From: Prosapia bicincta | Lineage: Eukaryota; Arthropoda; Insecta; Hemiptera; Cercopidae | Length of the DNA: 64,000 nt | Assembly: GCA_036971475.1 (NCBI GenBank) | Contig: JBAIZL010000005.1 | Location: 66,857,655 to 66,921,654 of the forward strand | Direction: 5' to 3' | Part shown: one piece after another, positions 11,640-24,482 of the stretch | How positions within the stretch are numbered: position 1 is the first letter of the stretch | Layout of the letters: each line of letters opens with the position of its first letter | Notes under the pieces: model-generated | What the model saw: the letters and a program-made list of their open reading frames with translations, nothing else | Database searches by the model: none | What the model was told of the DNA's origin: nothing | Program-made: the position numbers and the translations under genes

Positions 11640-14600
11640 AATATTTAGTCTTAATAATTGATATGTCTTATAATATTTTTATTTTAAAATCTTACATAAT
11701 TGTCTCCTTATCTTTGATGTATTCTATATTGTAACCGTAAACGTGAAATGTTTTCTGCTTAAAATACTCTGCCAGGAACTCCATAAGAAACGAACATTCC
11801 TGATGTCAGTCCCATGACTGCCTGTTAAGTGTTGTCACTTACACTATAATTATTAGTAATAAACATAGTGTTATTTCTTCATATACGTCAAATTATACAA
11901 CACTTTAGATTAGTTCTATTATGTGTTTTTATACATTATTTGACCTGCCACCCCATTTTATCATTGGTTTGGAACTGATGTATGTTAGTAATGGAGGGTT
12001 ATGTTTTTTCTGACAAAAGGGAAACGAAATGTACTCTGGCTGAAAAATATTCAATCGGTAAATAGTCGAAAAGGTTTTAATAATCTGGAAGCGTCATAGA
12101 ATCATACTAAGGATTATAATCATAGACAAAGCGAATGTTATTTTGTAGGAAGACAAGCCATAGGTAGAGAAAAGAATCAGAGCTAAAGAGAAAACGTGTA
12201 TTAAAAGAGAAGGGACATAGCGAAGAAGAATTATTTTAGGAAGAGGAACTTTATCAAGGAAAACGAGCCACAGGTAAAAAAAGATTATTAGTGAAGACGA
12301 AGATATAGGTAGGGAGATGGTTCATAAGTACAGAGAAGACTAGTAGTTAGGTTTAGGTTAAGGATCATAGTGTAGAAGAATCAATGCCATGGTTAAGGAA
12401 GAGACTCTGTCAAAGAGAAGAAACGTAGGGAAAAAAGAAACTTTAAAGCTATAGATAGTGAATAGCTTAGCTAAGAAGTCGAATCATCGATGAAAAGCAA
12501 AATAATACGTGGAGGAAGTGACACTACAATTTGCGTAACGCAGTGACCATTCCGAAACTCTGCATGTACAAATGGTATTAAAATCGCGAACTTTACCTTC
12601 CACCTATATACTACCTTACTAATACCACGATTCTTTGCAATGAGAATAGACGACTACGAGTAGAGAGATTGTTCACTTCATTGTGACTCCCAGTGGAAGA
12701 GTTCTCAGTCGCCCATTTCTTGGGATCTTATATCTCTACAGCGTGGAACCGTATCGACCTCAACTATTCCCACAGATGGTGACAACCAGTAGGCTTATTT
12801 ACTTTAAAACATCGAGGTACGTGTATATAAATATGATTGCTGTATTTATAACAAGGTTTGTTATAATTCGTAATAAATATATACTAAAGGGGTGTTTTAA
12901 AATATATTGAATTTTTTTATTTATTAAATATTTGTGACCATGTTGGGGCGTATGTATTTTTTTGGTATTATTATTTAAAATATTTTTAGCTAGAGATAAC
13001 TTGTAGTTTGTAATATTTCATTTGAATTATCAAATAACGCATTTTTTTATGACTAGTTGAATAAAACAAATATCTTTCATGGAATTTCTAGAAATTATAA
13101 GAAATTAATAGTAAAGAAATGTAAATTATTATAAAGTAATAAAAAAAGATAAAATTTAGAATGACTTGCTCTAACCCCTTCATTATTTAAACAAATAAAA
13201 ATGATTAATATTCAAATTCTGTGAAACTGAAGGACATCATATTGCTCCATTCTCGTGACAGCATTGTAATTCCTGTATTAATGAAGACTGAAGGTCTACA
13301 TTTATTCTTCCTCCAGGACCAGGAAGATTGGAATTTCCCTTTCTAAAGCCTCCCTTTAGTTGTAATTAATCCTGCCCTTTAGTTTAATGAGTAACAACCA
13401 CTTCTCCACCACATCCTGGAGTAGGTATACCTAAGGTATTACACGTGGCACTACACATTATAATTACGTATTTCTATATATTGTTACGGTTGTTGTATTG
13501 CCGCCAAACAGCCGATAATTAGCACAAGTAGTTACTAAGAGACTCGATTGAGGGCAGCACAGTACAGTCTCCGATGTTTATCAGCTGTTCCCAGCGTATT
13601 TGATGTTGCCGGTCCTTTTAAATTAAAATAGCAAGTCAAGTAAGGAGTCGAATAAGAGAAGCGAACGAAGGCGTGTAGTAAAGGACCAGGCAGGAACAGG
13701 CCAGTGCTAGCGGTGACCAAGAGATCAACCTCCGATCGATCTGATTTACCTTTCATATTTATACAACGACACAAAAAAGTAAAGTTTTTAGTGTTTAAAG
13801 ATTTATATGTATAACCTCTTCTATTAGTATGTGGACGAGGAAGGCTATTTGTGGAAATTTCCTTTGTGGGGGGGGGGTTTCCAAATTTTATTTAGAAGCA
13901 TAACTACGTTAATTAGCCTTCCTACAGCGGTGTGACAGTATCTAAGATAGAAGTTAAATGTCTTCATTTCATTTTTCCTTTATGTAATTTTTAAAGGAAT
14001 AGATAAATTATTTATCTTGAACAATCGTCATAGTGCCACTTTATCTAGTCATAGTGAAATCTATCAATACTTTTAATTGGATATTAATAGTTTTTATTCC
14101 AGATTTAAGTTCCTATATAGTGAGGTTTTAATATCTTTAAATAATTTAATATCATTACAATATTATATCAAGGTCATTTAAACTAAGTAATTCCGTCAAA
14201 AATATATTATTTTTATTACATGATAAACATTAGATTAAATAAACATTCTAAATGTCGAGACGGAGAGATATGTATGTATAAGGGTATTTATTGTTCAACT
14301 AAGAGAGTTTGCAATTTTTTATGGTATAAATATACGTACGTATATAAGCTTTTCATATATTATTTTAACGCTTGACAACATAATTATTTTATTTGCGTTT
14401 TTGTTAATCAGAGATTTATCCACTTAGCGTGAATTTTACAACCCACGTCACACTCGATATTTGTAATAAAATGAACACTGCGGGCTTAAATATTCCATTT
14501 ACGAACAGTAAACTTTCGTAAACACTGAAACCTTCCTCTTTTCTCGACGATCTCATGTTGTATTCATGCAGACTGTGGAATTTTGTTTCTAGTGACAAAC

Positions 14601-15120
14601 AAAAACACTTTTAGTTTATGAAAAAGAGAAAGATAGCCGGTACAGTCTAACGCTACTCCCGTTTGTGTTTTTTTTTTATTGCCTGTTACTGCATTCTTTG
14701 TCGCGACAATTTTAGGTAGTTTTTGGAGCTTGAAAACGGTGTTTTAGCTGATTAAAATTTAACAACAACGGAATATTCAACACGGCCACAACGTGAAAAC
14801 GTCTGCTAATTTTCAAATGGCGCTTTTATTCGTCGAGGAGCATAAATTCAGAATATTTATGTCTATGTAAGGTTTATTTCTCTACCTCAAAGTATTCTTA
14901 CACAGTTATTTTTTAAACTATTCATTATTACTTCATAGCTCAATTCTTTGCCATAGTGTCATCGTACACAAAAGTACTCTCTTCGTTCTAGAAAAAATCA
15001 AATTTACTTTAATTTTATCTTTTCCTACTAGATATGTGTGGACTTCAACTGAAGCCTTGGTAGAGAATAAGCCTGTTCCATCTAAAACCACCCAAAACTC
15101 TATCTCTCTTAAGAGACAGA
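11640..15120. other. AT-rich intergenic with one purine-rich block
   Basis: No gene recognised. About 12120-12520 the plus strand is strikingly purine-rich with loosely repeated words such as CATAGGTAGAGA and CACAGGTAAAAA, resembling a very diverged minisatellite. A G run occurs near 13867-13877. The frame at 13535-13774 (minus) shows no family signal. Confidence 0.5.
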
Positions 15121-15121
15121 A

Positions 15122-15345
15122 TAGCAAACTGGCCCACTTAAAACCACGATTCTAGTAGAAAGGTTGGCGCATGGTGCTCTCTTTACTTCAGCTGGCTTTC
15201 ATTATCTTTCTTTATAAAATAAATATGTAGGATTTCTATGAACTTTGGAAAAGAGAGGTCCTATTTCAGGGAAGCGAACTGGCCCACCTAAAACCACGAT
15301 TCTAGTAGAAAGGTTGTCTCATAGTGCTTGTCTTATTTCAGCAAA
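15122..15345. repeat. Local tandem duplication, 150-bp offset
   Basis: A segment of about 50-70 bases starting ACTGGCCCAC and running through CACGATTCTAGTAGAAAGG occurs at about 15124-15190 and again at 15274-15343, with a few substitutions. Confidence 0.8.
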
Positions 15346-15879
15346 CTTTTACCGTCTATTTTCCTACAAGGGGTTGAAGTTAGTAGACACCTACTATCAA
15401 TCCGATAGAGAGAAAGCAAGCTAGTTGTTATTTATATAATAGGTATTATTTTTCTTTCATAAATATTCTATAACTAAAATTAATGTTATACGGAGTACGA
15501 ATTATTTCAAGAATATGTAAAATGCAATTACTATATAAATTGGTGTTTAAATTTTCCAGTAAGTAGGATTTTCTTTATATTGCTAGGAAAAATTGTGATT
15601 GTTCTTGATATCTTTACGTCTAGTACAATCAAGGTTTGTAGCATGAAAGTAAACAGAAATATAAAATGAGTTGCTACAATCAGTCAACCCTTTAAAGCAA
15701 AGTTTTATTAAAATAATATCTTAAAAGCAATCATTAACTCACTTACGAAGAAGATCTTTTAGCTATCTATCGCATAATCAATAAACACTTCAATGATGTT
15801 GACTACGGTTTTTATTGTTACGTAATTTATAATCAAGTAAATGAAAAACATTCTGAACTTGTTAAATTTATGTTAAAGC

Positions 15880-15899
15880 TATATATATATATATATGGG

Positions 15900-15946
<47 letters not shown>

Positions 15947-15978
15947 GTGCGCGTGTATGTGTGTGTTTGTGTGTGTGA
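15880..15978. repeat. Compound microsatellite (TA)n (TG)n
   Basis: TA tract followed by an interrupted TG tract (GTGTGTTT, GTGCGTG variants). The Cys/Val-rich frame across it is an artefact. Confidence 0.95.
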
Positions 15979-17155
15979 TATTTCCATCATATTCAGTAAT
16001 ATATTCGGTAAGATTTGTGAGACCAAGTAAAAATCAGGTAAAGCGTTCTAACATACTCGTTGTCATGAGAATGGACCAAGATCCAAATACTGAAGCGGTG
16101 ACCCAGAATGAGTGCGTAAATCTAGGGAACATTTCACTAGATTTTAAATAAGGTGAATTAGCATCTGAGACGAATTGGGGGGGGGGGGCTGAGGCGTTGG
16201 CCAATTCGGGTCAGCCTGAATTCTACTTGGCAATGGGCAAACTTACCCCGCATAAAGAACCTAGGTCACTAGCGGTTTTATCATTTATAAAAAGTTTTAT
16301 GAGTAAAATTTAGCATAATAATGGGCTGGGTTTTTTGAATGAGGTAGTAATGATCATGTACTTATCTGCCCTATTTTTGTATGGTTAAAAATATCATGTT
16401 CAACATTGAAAGTGTGGCCCCAATTTTCTGATCGACTGATTCCAATGGCTTAGAAATGTGGCTTTTGTAATAGTATCGTTGGACCAAATAATGTAGAAAA
16501 GGATTGCTGCAAACTTTGTGCAAAGATTTGCCTAAATGATGGAGCCTACATAGCAATTGGCGCCAGATTTACTAAGCAAATCCATATACTTATGGCATTA
16601 TAACTCATTAATTATAATTTTAAAACAACATTACCAAATAATATCATACACAGATCATTGTTTACGAGATAGTTCAATGCTACATACTAATGGATAAAAT
16701 TATCAAACAAAGTCACACATATATATATATATATATATTTGTTATTACGCTTGTAGCAAGTGAAACTTCTAGAAGCCCTTTTGTGTTCAATAGTTCAGTA
16801 CCATGGTACTTTAAGCAATTATAAAAACCTTTATTTTATTTAAAATTTCGTTGTGGTTTTATTTAAAAGGATTTATTTGTTTTCCTATTTTTAGAATTGA
16901 AATTTATTGACAAACGATTGGCCATATTACTTCTCATCCAGGCATTATCTTTACTACTTGTTTACTCTGCTCGTTTCATTGGTTTTCCACATAACTAGGT
17001 CACACGTAATCAATAACCTCGCATGGCCACAGATCTTAAAGATAACGCAAATTGCCTTGGCAACTTTCTCTACCTTAACGATAGGCTATAGGAGTTGGAA
17101 AATTTGTTAGAACTTGATAATCCGTTAGGTGGTATATGATCTCTTGTAGAATGAG
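15979..17155. other. Intergenic, nothing firmly recognised
   Basis: A G-homopolymer lies near 16178-16189 and a short TA tract at 16716-16739. A plus-strand frame around 16450-16580 has several cysteines in CxxC spacing but no family match I can defend. Confidence 0.5.
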
Positions 17156-17161
17156 GCAATC

Positions 17162-17738
17162 TTGGGCAGAGTAAGTACATCAGGCAGAAGACAGAACAAA
17201 CAACTGGACAGAGTAAGTACATCAGGCAGAAGACAGAACAAACAACTGGGCAGAGTAAGTACATAAGGCAGAAGACAGAACAAACAACTGGGCAGAGTAA
17301 ATACATCAGGCAGAAGACAGAACAAACAACTGGGCAGAGTAAGTACATCAGCCAGAAGACAGAACAAACAACTGGACAGAGTAAGTACATCAGGCAGAAG
17401 ACAGAACAAATAACTGGGCAGAGTAAGTACATAAGGCAGAAGACAGAACAAAAAACTGGGCAGAGTAAATACATCAGGCAGAAGACAGAACAAACAACTG
17501 GGCAGAGTAAGTACATCAGGCAGAAGACAGAACAAACAACTGGGCAGAGTAAGTACATCAGGCAGAAGACAGAACAAACAACTGGGCAGAGTAAGTACAC
17601 CAGGCAGAAGACAGAACAAACAACTGGGCAGAGTAAGTACATCAGGCAGAAGACAGAACAAACAACTGGACAGCGTAAGTGCATCAGGCAGAAGACAGAA
17701 CAAACAACTGGGCAGAGTAATTACATCAGGCAGAAGAC
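17162..17738. repeat. 42-bp minisatellite, about 13.7 units
   Basis: Unit begins AGAGTAAGTACATCAGGCAG and continues with GAAGACAGAACAAACAACTGGGC. Units differ at a few positions (ATCAGG/ATAAGG, ACTGGG/ACTGGA). As 42 is a multiple of three, two minus-strand frames and one plus-strand frame stay open through the array, predicting 14-residue peptide repeats (minus: CPVVCSVFCLMYLL). Nothing else supports translation, so I call it a noncoding minisatellite. Confidence 0.95.
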
Positions 17739-17739
17739 T

Positions 17740-20700
17740 TTGGTTTTTGAAACACCCAAAAATTTCTTTATACTATATGAGTTTTATTGATTTATATAGT
17801 AAAACGTTATTTTAATATGCTTGTGTCTGTGCAGCTTCAAATATGCCCGAGGACGATATTTTCCTCTTACATGTTGTTACACTGATGTGGAGTTTATATG
17901 GTAGATGATAACGTGGCATATAATGGTTGCTGTGCACTTTCAGATATATTACGAAAACTTGATATGCTTGTTTTTGGAGAGGTACGTTACATATTTTTAT
18001 CTTGGTGAAACTATCGCTAGAAACTAGTCTTACGAGCTGCGGATTCGTTGCAACTCGGCTCCATATCATTTAGTGTCATGTTGTAGTTGCTCCCGTCACA
18101 AGATACTGTTACTTTGATTCATTGACAAATATAGGTTAATATGGAAGATTTTCAGCTTCTAATGGGAAAACTGTATTTAATGTAGATGTAATTTTCTTAC
18201 TAGCCTTAAACCACTTCTGCCACCTATACTTACGTTTCTGAAGCATTTGTAACTGGTTTTATACAGCCAACAAAGTGAGTTTCGAGATAGGTCACATGCA
18301 AGCGCCAAAATCGTTATTAAAGTATAACGTATTTAAGCTTAACAGGCTTAACTGTCTCGTGAGAACATTAATCTATTCAACAGAACCATACATCATAGAC
18401 GGAAAAAATGTAATTTGTAATCACTGGAATAATAAATGTTTTCGTGCATCAGTTTTTTTTTTATTTACAGTTTATGCTAAAGAAATTCATAGGAAAACCA
18501 TTTAAAGGCAACTTTCAAATATTCTCTAGCTTAAGATGAAAACAGCTGCACAAACATAGTCTGCTGCTACCTTGGTCTTTGGATGTAAATAGAGGGCGAT
18601 TTCTGTGCGGTATTGTTAGAAGCTCCCGGTGGCGGTGACCTTTTCAACCTAATATCTCCATTGTAGTCAATTTATATAGTGTGCCACATGAAGTTATATT
18701 TTAAAATTGGAAATACATTAAAACTTTATTTTTTATTACGTTCATATAAAGAAACCTTATAAATACATATTGTTTTATAGATGTAATTGTACTCCCTCAA
18801 GCGAATCATAAATTAAAATGATAGTTGGTTTGTCCACAATCGTTTTGTAGTTTCAATATGTACAGACTATACAGGTCCGCTTTGTACCCAAGGAACACCT
18901 GCGTCAATATGCTTTGTGCTATCACCCTTTCATCCCCGGCAATACAATATATGTCGCCTGTACCTCACTCAGGACACTCGCTGCTCTAAATTGCTTCTGC
19001 ATTCATCCCTAAACCCCTGGTGCAAAATATAAAGCAAAATAATGCTCTATTGATTCATTGAAAAATTTAAATAAAGACCACTTCTACACATCATGCGTTA
19101 TAAGTTAATTTCTACATTTACGACCTGTACAAACAATAAAACGATTATTTGTACTGAAATTAAATACTTATGTAAAACGCTTTTGTTTAAAGAAAAATAC
19201 ATATATTTTACGTAAATATTTATCCAGTTAAACGTATAAATTACTTAATCACAGGGATATTACAAAGAAGTAAGTTTTTCTGAACCCAGGTAACTTTTCT
19301 CCTTATCCTTGAAGATTAGCCAGTGTGACTATAAGAACCGTTGCGAGTATATGGAAGGTTTATGTTAATATCCTTTATAAAGGCTGATGGTAAAGACATG
19401 AGCTAAGTAGAAGAAAGAGAGAATCACTGAATTACTATTTTTAGAGAGACTTACTGACTATTGGGATCATATAAAGGTGTCTACTCGAAACACCAAACGA
19501 AGGAGAAGGAATAGAAAAGGTATATGTAAAAACGTTGGAATAAAAAAAAATTATATAATGCAGAAATGCAGGGACACAACAGAGATAGAGAGAAGTGTCT
19601 GTCAGGTAACCGCTAAAAAAGGAAAAAGTTTTATCTGAAGAGCAAAAGAAGGAGAGGATTGTAAATAGATTACTAGATACACGACAGCGAAACACCCTTA
19701 TGGAGAAGAGTTGTATAATTACAGAAACGTCAACATTGAATGATCATTACAGATATGATTCGATAAAATGCGTAGTAAAGATAGTTTTAGCAATGATTAT
19801 ATAAATACATATCAGTCATTTATATTCTTGGATTCATAATTTACAGAAAAAAATATGATTTATGGATGCGGAAAGATCTAATGAAACAATATAGATCTTT
19901 AAGCAATAGGTTTGAAGATAACTCAATATATCACTATACTTCATTCAGTCAGAGAACAAGGTTGGGAGACCACGTATGTTTCTCTACAACGCCAGTCCTC
20001 AATAATAATGTCTGGAGGATTAAGGGTGGTAGTTTAAGTGATAGGCAGATACTTTGACCTTCCGCCCATGCCGAAAACTTTAGCGAGGAGATAATACATG
20101 AACTCCACGAGGGTTTGTGCTTTTATTGACTGACGGATTGTGTTATTAGTAGTGAACTATAGTTTTAGTTAAACTAAAGAATACAGCATTTTAGTGATAG
20201 CTGCATGCATTTGCCTCCAATGCCTCAATTCTGTTACAGAAACCCCTTGACTGGAAGCGTAAATATCCAACTCTCGAACCATGTTATTCCCAAAGTAAAT
20301 AGGCATCTTTGTTCAAGAAGAGTAGACACCTAAGTATTTGGTTGGATCTTGTCTATTTTTTTAAATTCAAATAATCGCTCTATTGTTTTTGAAGTTTGTT
20401 TCTCTTTCGTCAGTTTACAGAATACAATTCCAAGGCAAAGTTTTCGCGGTGCTGCCTAGCCTGAAAGAAGTTATTTATTTTTCTGTCTAAAGGAAATGGT
20501 TGTCCTATCCACGAGCTAGACATTAACGGTACAAATTATATATCGGATTACCGCACGCATATACAACTATACTGAACACGTTCTGCCACTCATTTCTTAG
20601 GATTTGTTAAATCTTTGATCACAGATGTGGACCCTTTCCGATTTTGGCTGATCCATGGTCTATCCATGTTTGTTGGTAGCTAGTGTACAGAGATGATTGA

Positions 20701-22610
20701 GTGCGGGTACCTGTGTCTAACTCTGCACACAGAGACTTACAGTACACATTACAAATGTTATTGTAAAAGAGCTTAAAATAGAAAGATGGTGAACATGGAA
20801 TAACAGGTAACAGATCACACAAAATTAGATCTCCTTAATAAGAACACAAAATTTAGACTACTTTTGAAAACGTTCAGTAAGGTTTGAAGCCAACTTTACA
20901 CTCGAACATTTGGAAGATTGCCCGCCGAAGTTGCAAGCCAAATCCAAGCTCTTCCGCTGTTGATGACAGCAACGGTTAAGCTATCAATGTTTTCAAACAT
21001 CCTGTTTATTATTTAACGGCTGATCCTAAATCCATTGTGCTATGTCTGAGTAATGAGCAAGGATATCCTGCAGGACAACACCGGATATACGTAGATATCC
21101 TGCTTGACCGCAACACTTACACTATTAAGGTCTAGATATAGTTGCAACCGAGTCTCGATTTAATGACTTTATGCTATTTATAGCTACTACATCAACTGGA
21201 CTAATTGTATGGTAGAAATATATTTTAGAACTTTTAAAATATGTTTTAATGTATCTAAGACATAACTTCTCTACATTGCGTGAAAAAAAACATTAATTTG
21301 TTACCAATTGGTCAATATTAGAACTTTTGTCGATCATTTTAAAATATAATAGCAATTTGTTTAATGTCAAATTTTAAATTTCATAACGTTCGTATCTATT
21401 AGCTTAGTGTCAACTTGATTACAAATGTTATTGGTGTTCTGACAGTTTCCAAATTAACAAGGTTGACCAGTTGTTTTATTTAACCACTAAAATATAAATA
21501 AATTCAAATTAATTTAAAATTTTGATTTGGGTAAACACTTAACCATAATAACAATAATTTATTTTTTTTCTTTCTAAAAAGGGTGAAAGAGTATTATTAG
21601 GATTTTTTTTGTTTTAGATTTCAATTCCAAACGCCCAAGTGTAAATGCATGCACTCGCTGTTCTCATAGAGTTCTTACGCGGACATTGACCTCGTGGTTT
21701 ATTATATCCAGTTTCTTGTTCAGTATGTCTCTTCTTTAGTTGCAGAACATTAGCAGAATAGTTCTTGTTATGTTCTATGTTTTCCTACCATTTCCTTTCC
21801 CATAAGTTTTCTTCCGTTTCAGCTCTTCATTTTTACATGCATTTTGCTGACACAATATAAAATTTTCTACCATCATACATGTTGGAAAAAAGTAGAAAGT
21901 ACCTTGGAGATGCTCTCTACTTATAAAATATGCACAAGAAAAGGGATTACAAACGTTAATACATTTGAAATTTCCTTCAAAATAAAAGAATTGTTATTCT
22001 GCGAATGAATAATTCATCATCTTGGCTCTGTAAAACCAAGACTCTTTACACCCACGTTTTGTTTTTGTTCTTCAAACGCTTGTCTCTACTTCATACCTAC
22101 TAAGCCTTTTATCCCTTCACGCCTTGTTCAACATTCCATTTGTTCCTTCTCCAGAAAATAAGAACATTTTTTGTACTTTTAAAACGGTAGTTTTTGTCGT
22201 AACAAATAATTAATTGTAAAAGGTAATCCCCGTTTCTATATTTATGATTTTATAGTTTTATGAATAAGTTTTTTTAATGTTTAAAATAAATATAGTGAAG
22301 ACAGTAAAATTTTTTTTATTTAGTTTTACTTGATCTTTTGAACAGTATTTAATTGCTATTAAGGATTAAACTAATTATTGAAACTTACTTGACTGAATAA
22401 CCGGCTTTTTGAACCTCTTCTACTAATTGTTTGATTTTGAGATTGTATTCTATCCTAAGTAAGTTATTGGTGGCCGGCGAGCACTTAGTATATCACCCAA
22501 AACAGTGATTCAAAATTCTATATCACCAATACCAGATGCAGACTTTGCTTTGTTATTTATTAAGCGTATTACGTTGTTACTATTTATTAGGAATATACTG
22601 TGGTTGAATT
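17740..22610. other. Long intergenic stretch, nothing recognised
   Basis: About 4.9 kb without a supported gene, RNA or repeat. A moderately purine-rich segment lies at 19390-19660. Short frames (18275-18505 +, 19441-19695 minus, 20619-20822 minus) show no domain I recognise. Confidence 0.55.
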
Positions 22611-22659
22611 TAATAATAAATACACAAAAACCTCTTAACCACAAACTTCCTTTAATTTA

Positions 22660-22702
22660 CCCTAATGTACATTTCAGTTACAAAGTAACCATCCTCAGAG
22701 GG
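22660..22702 (-). ncRNA. Hammerhead ribozyme-like motif, family A (minus arm)
   Basis: Exact mirror image of the motif at 22736-22778, so the same core, stems and cleavage position occur on the minus strand. Confidence 0.7.
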
Positions 22703-22735
22703 ATAACATACAAAGACTCAGTCTTTGTATGTTAT

Positions 22736-22778
22736 CCCTCTGAGGATGGTTACTTTGTAACTGAAATGTACATTAGGG
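22736..22778 (+). ncRNA. Hammerhead ribozyme-like motif, family A (plus arm)
   Basis: Stem I CCCT / AGGG, core CTGAGGA, extra T, stem II GGTTAC with loop TTT and GTAACT (terminal G-U pair), GAAA, stem III TGTACA with A-T closure, H17 = T. All core bases fit the consensus. Confidence 0.7.
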
Positions 22779-23034
22779 TAAATTAAAGAAAGTTTGTGGT
22801 TAAGAGGTTTTTGTGTATTTATTATTAGTATTACGTTGTATTTCTCCGCCAAGTAATCAACTTGGAGGGAAAATGCAAATGGATGGGACACGTAAGGGAA
22901 AGACAAAAGGAGCAATTTCTAACGTGATTGCATCATTGCATATCAACCTTTAGGCAAACTTGACAGCATGAAGTTACAAACAGTATAACTATTAATATCT
23001 AAGAATTACACCACTGAAACTTTTCTTTCACGCA

Positions 23035-23036
23035 TG

Positions 23037-23103
<67 letters not shown>
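23035..23103. repeat. (TA)n microsatellite
   Basis: Pure TA tract; a family C repeat begins just downstream of it. Confidence 0.95.
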
Positions 23104-23105
<2 letters not shown>

Positions 23106-23109
23106 TATT

Positions 23110-23260
23110 TAATATTGTCCATTAATATTCCATTGCACTGACTTTATAGAGCTATTATATGTAAATTCTAAACAAATATTCTACCAATAAGTACAAACAA
23201 TTTTTTTCCTTTTTGATGAGGCACCTTTCGGTCACCTGACCGTTGTCGAATCACTCGATT
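23110..23260 (-). repeat. Hammerhead family C repeat, copy 1
   Basis: About 150 bases shared in order with 54935-55070: a TTCCATTGC / TTCCGTTGC block, CTTTATA(G/A)AG, an AT-rich spacer, then the motif GGCACCTTT. Both copies lie next to TA tracts. The repeat ends in the hammerhead-shaped motif at 23214-23253. Confidence 0.65.
23214..23253 (-). ncRNA. Hammerhead-shaped motif with non-canonical core, family C
   Basis: Minus strand: stem I TGAT, then TCGACAA where CUGANGA would be, C, stem II GGTCA / TGACC with loop GG, GAAA, short self-complementary stem III GGTGCC with A-T closure, H17 = C, then ATCA pairing with stem I. The layout matches families A and B exactly but the core differs at three conserved positions, so self-cleavage is doubtful. 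Both copies in the window share the odd core. Confidence 0.4.
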
Positions 23261-23518
23261 ATTAATTATTCTACTGTTGTTTTTCGATCGGTGATGTGGT
23301 TACTTGTTGCTGACGTCAAATGCATTTGGTCGTTGCTCTATGTAAGATGTATCTGAAAAGTGAAATATCCCAAAAATACTAACCTCAATAGAAAAAGACC
23401 ACAATTATATAAAATAACGACAATAAAGTAAATTAGTTATCTAGATAAATTTACTATATTATATAAAACAAATGTTTTGATATTTCTTAAGTCAGTCTCG
23501 TTATTATTTTAGGCCGTA

Positions 23519-23519
<1 letters not shown>

Positions 23520-23598
<79 letters not shown>
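23520..23598. repeat. (TA)n microsatellite
   Basis: Nearly pure TA tract of about 78 bases. Confidence 0.95.
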
Positions 23599-23599
<1 letters not shown>

Positions 23600-23601
<2 letters not shown>

Positions 23602-24482
23602 TTTTCTAATGGTAAAGTCTCAGAATAAATGGTAATTTTAAAAACATTGATTTTCTCATACAGGCTATATTTCAAACTTTATGTTATTATCAAAAGTATA
23701 CATTTGTAATTTATAAGAATAACTGTATAAACAAATTGAAATAATTTGGTTCTTAAGAACGCGCCTAATAGGAAACAATTTATTTCACTAATTTAAACAA
23801 CGGCGAGATATATAGCTCTTCATTTATCATGTCGGTTGTTAAACATTTCACACAAGTTGAATCATCCTGTTAGTGACTTTGCCTTAGCAAAAACAGTGTT
23901 ACAGGTCTGTGGTTCCAGTTTCTCTCCAGCTGTGGCCAAGCTTTCATCTCACTCACAGATGCTTTTGATTTACTAATATAGAATAAATCGTGCACAGATT
24001 TAGTTAGAAGCATGCTTTTGTGCGTAAGATTTTGGCTATTATAAAAAAAAGGAAAAATTAAAATTATATTCATAATTTAGTTTAATGTAAATGCAGTTAA
24101 TAATTGTCAATTACATTTTAAATAAATCTTTTAAATAAGATTTTTTGTTTTCAGCTTCGTCGATTTTTGAGACAAATTATAGGGTTACTGATTGAATTAA
24201 TTTAATGCAATAAATAACTGAATTCAGTAGTTATAAATTAATACTAATTTTACTGATTTCAATAAAGTGATATATTTTTCGTCATTCAGTCTTTTGATTT
24301 GGAGTAAAATAGATCCAGCAAATATTTTTGGAGAATCTATAAACCTAACATGCAGGGGTTGTATTTATTGTATTATTCGAATAATTCTCATACGATATAC
24401 AGTTACTGAAACCCTTTATAAAACCAGTTTATTCAATAGGTTTATATAGATATCCATTTGCTCGTCATTATATAAAGGTAAT
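23600..24482. other. AT-rich intergenic, nothing recognised
   Basis: No feature supported. Confidence 0.6.

Larger units (their letters stand above)
22611..22827. repeat. Near-perfect 217-bp palindrome, hammerhead family A, copy 3
   Basis: Centred on base 22719 with essentially no spacer, arms of 108 bases and only one mismatch that I found. Because of the symmetry, a hammerhead-like motif is present on both strands, pointing outward. The arms end in the TTTGTGGT word shared by family A. Such an intact palindrome suggests a young insertion or duplication, because long perfect palindromes normally decay quickly. Frames predicted on either strand are mirror images and not genes. Confidence 0.9.

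Noticed and set aside
16450..16580. Cysteine-rich plus-strand frame resembling a zinc finger
   Set aside because: The frame is short, bounded by stops and lacks the histidine or cysteine spacing of any finger family I know.
17070..17703. Two overlapping minus-strand frames of 192 and 204 codons
   Set aside because: Both are readings of the 42-bp minisatellite; openness follows from the unit length, and there is no start context or domain.
22505..22915. Two opposing frames sharing the same peptide stretch
   Set aside because: The shared peptide is the mirror image generated by the palindrome at 22611-22827, not homologous genes.
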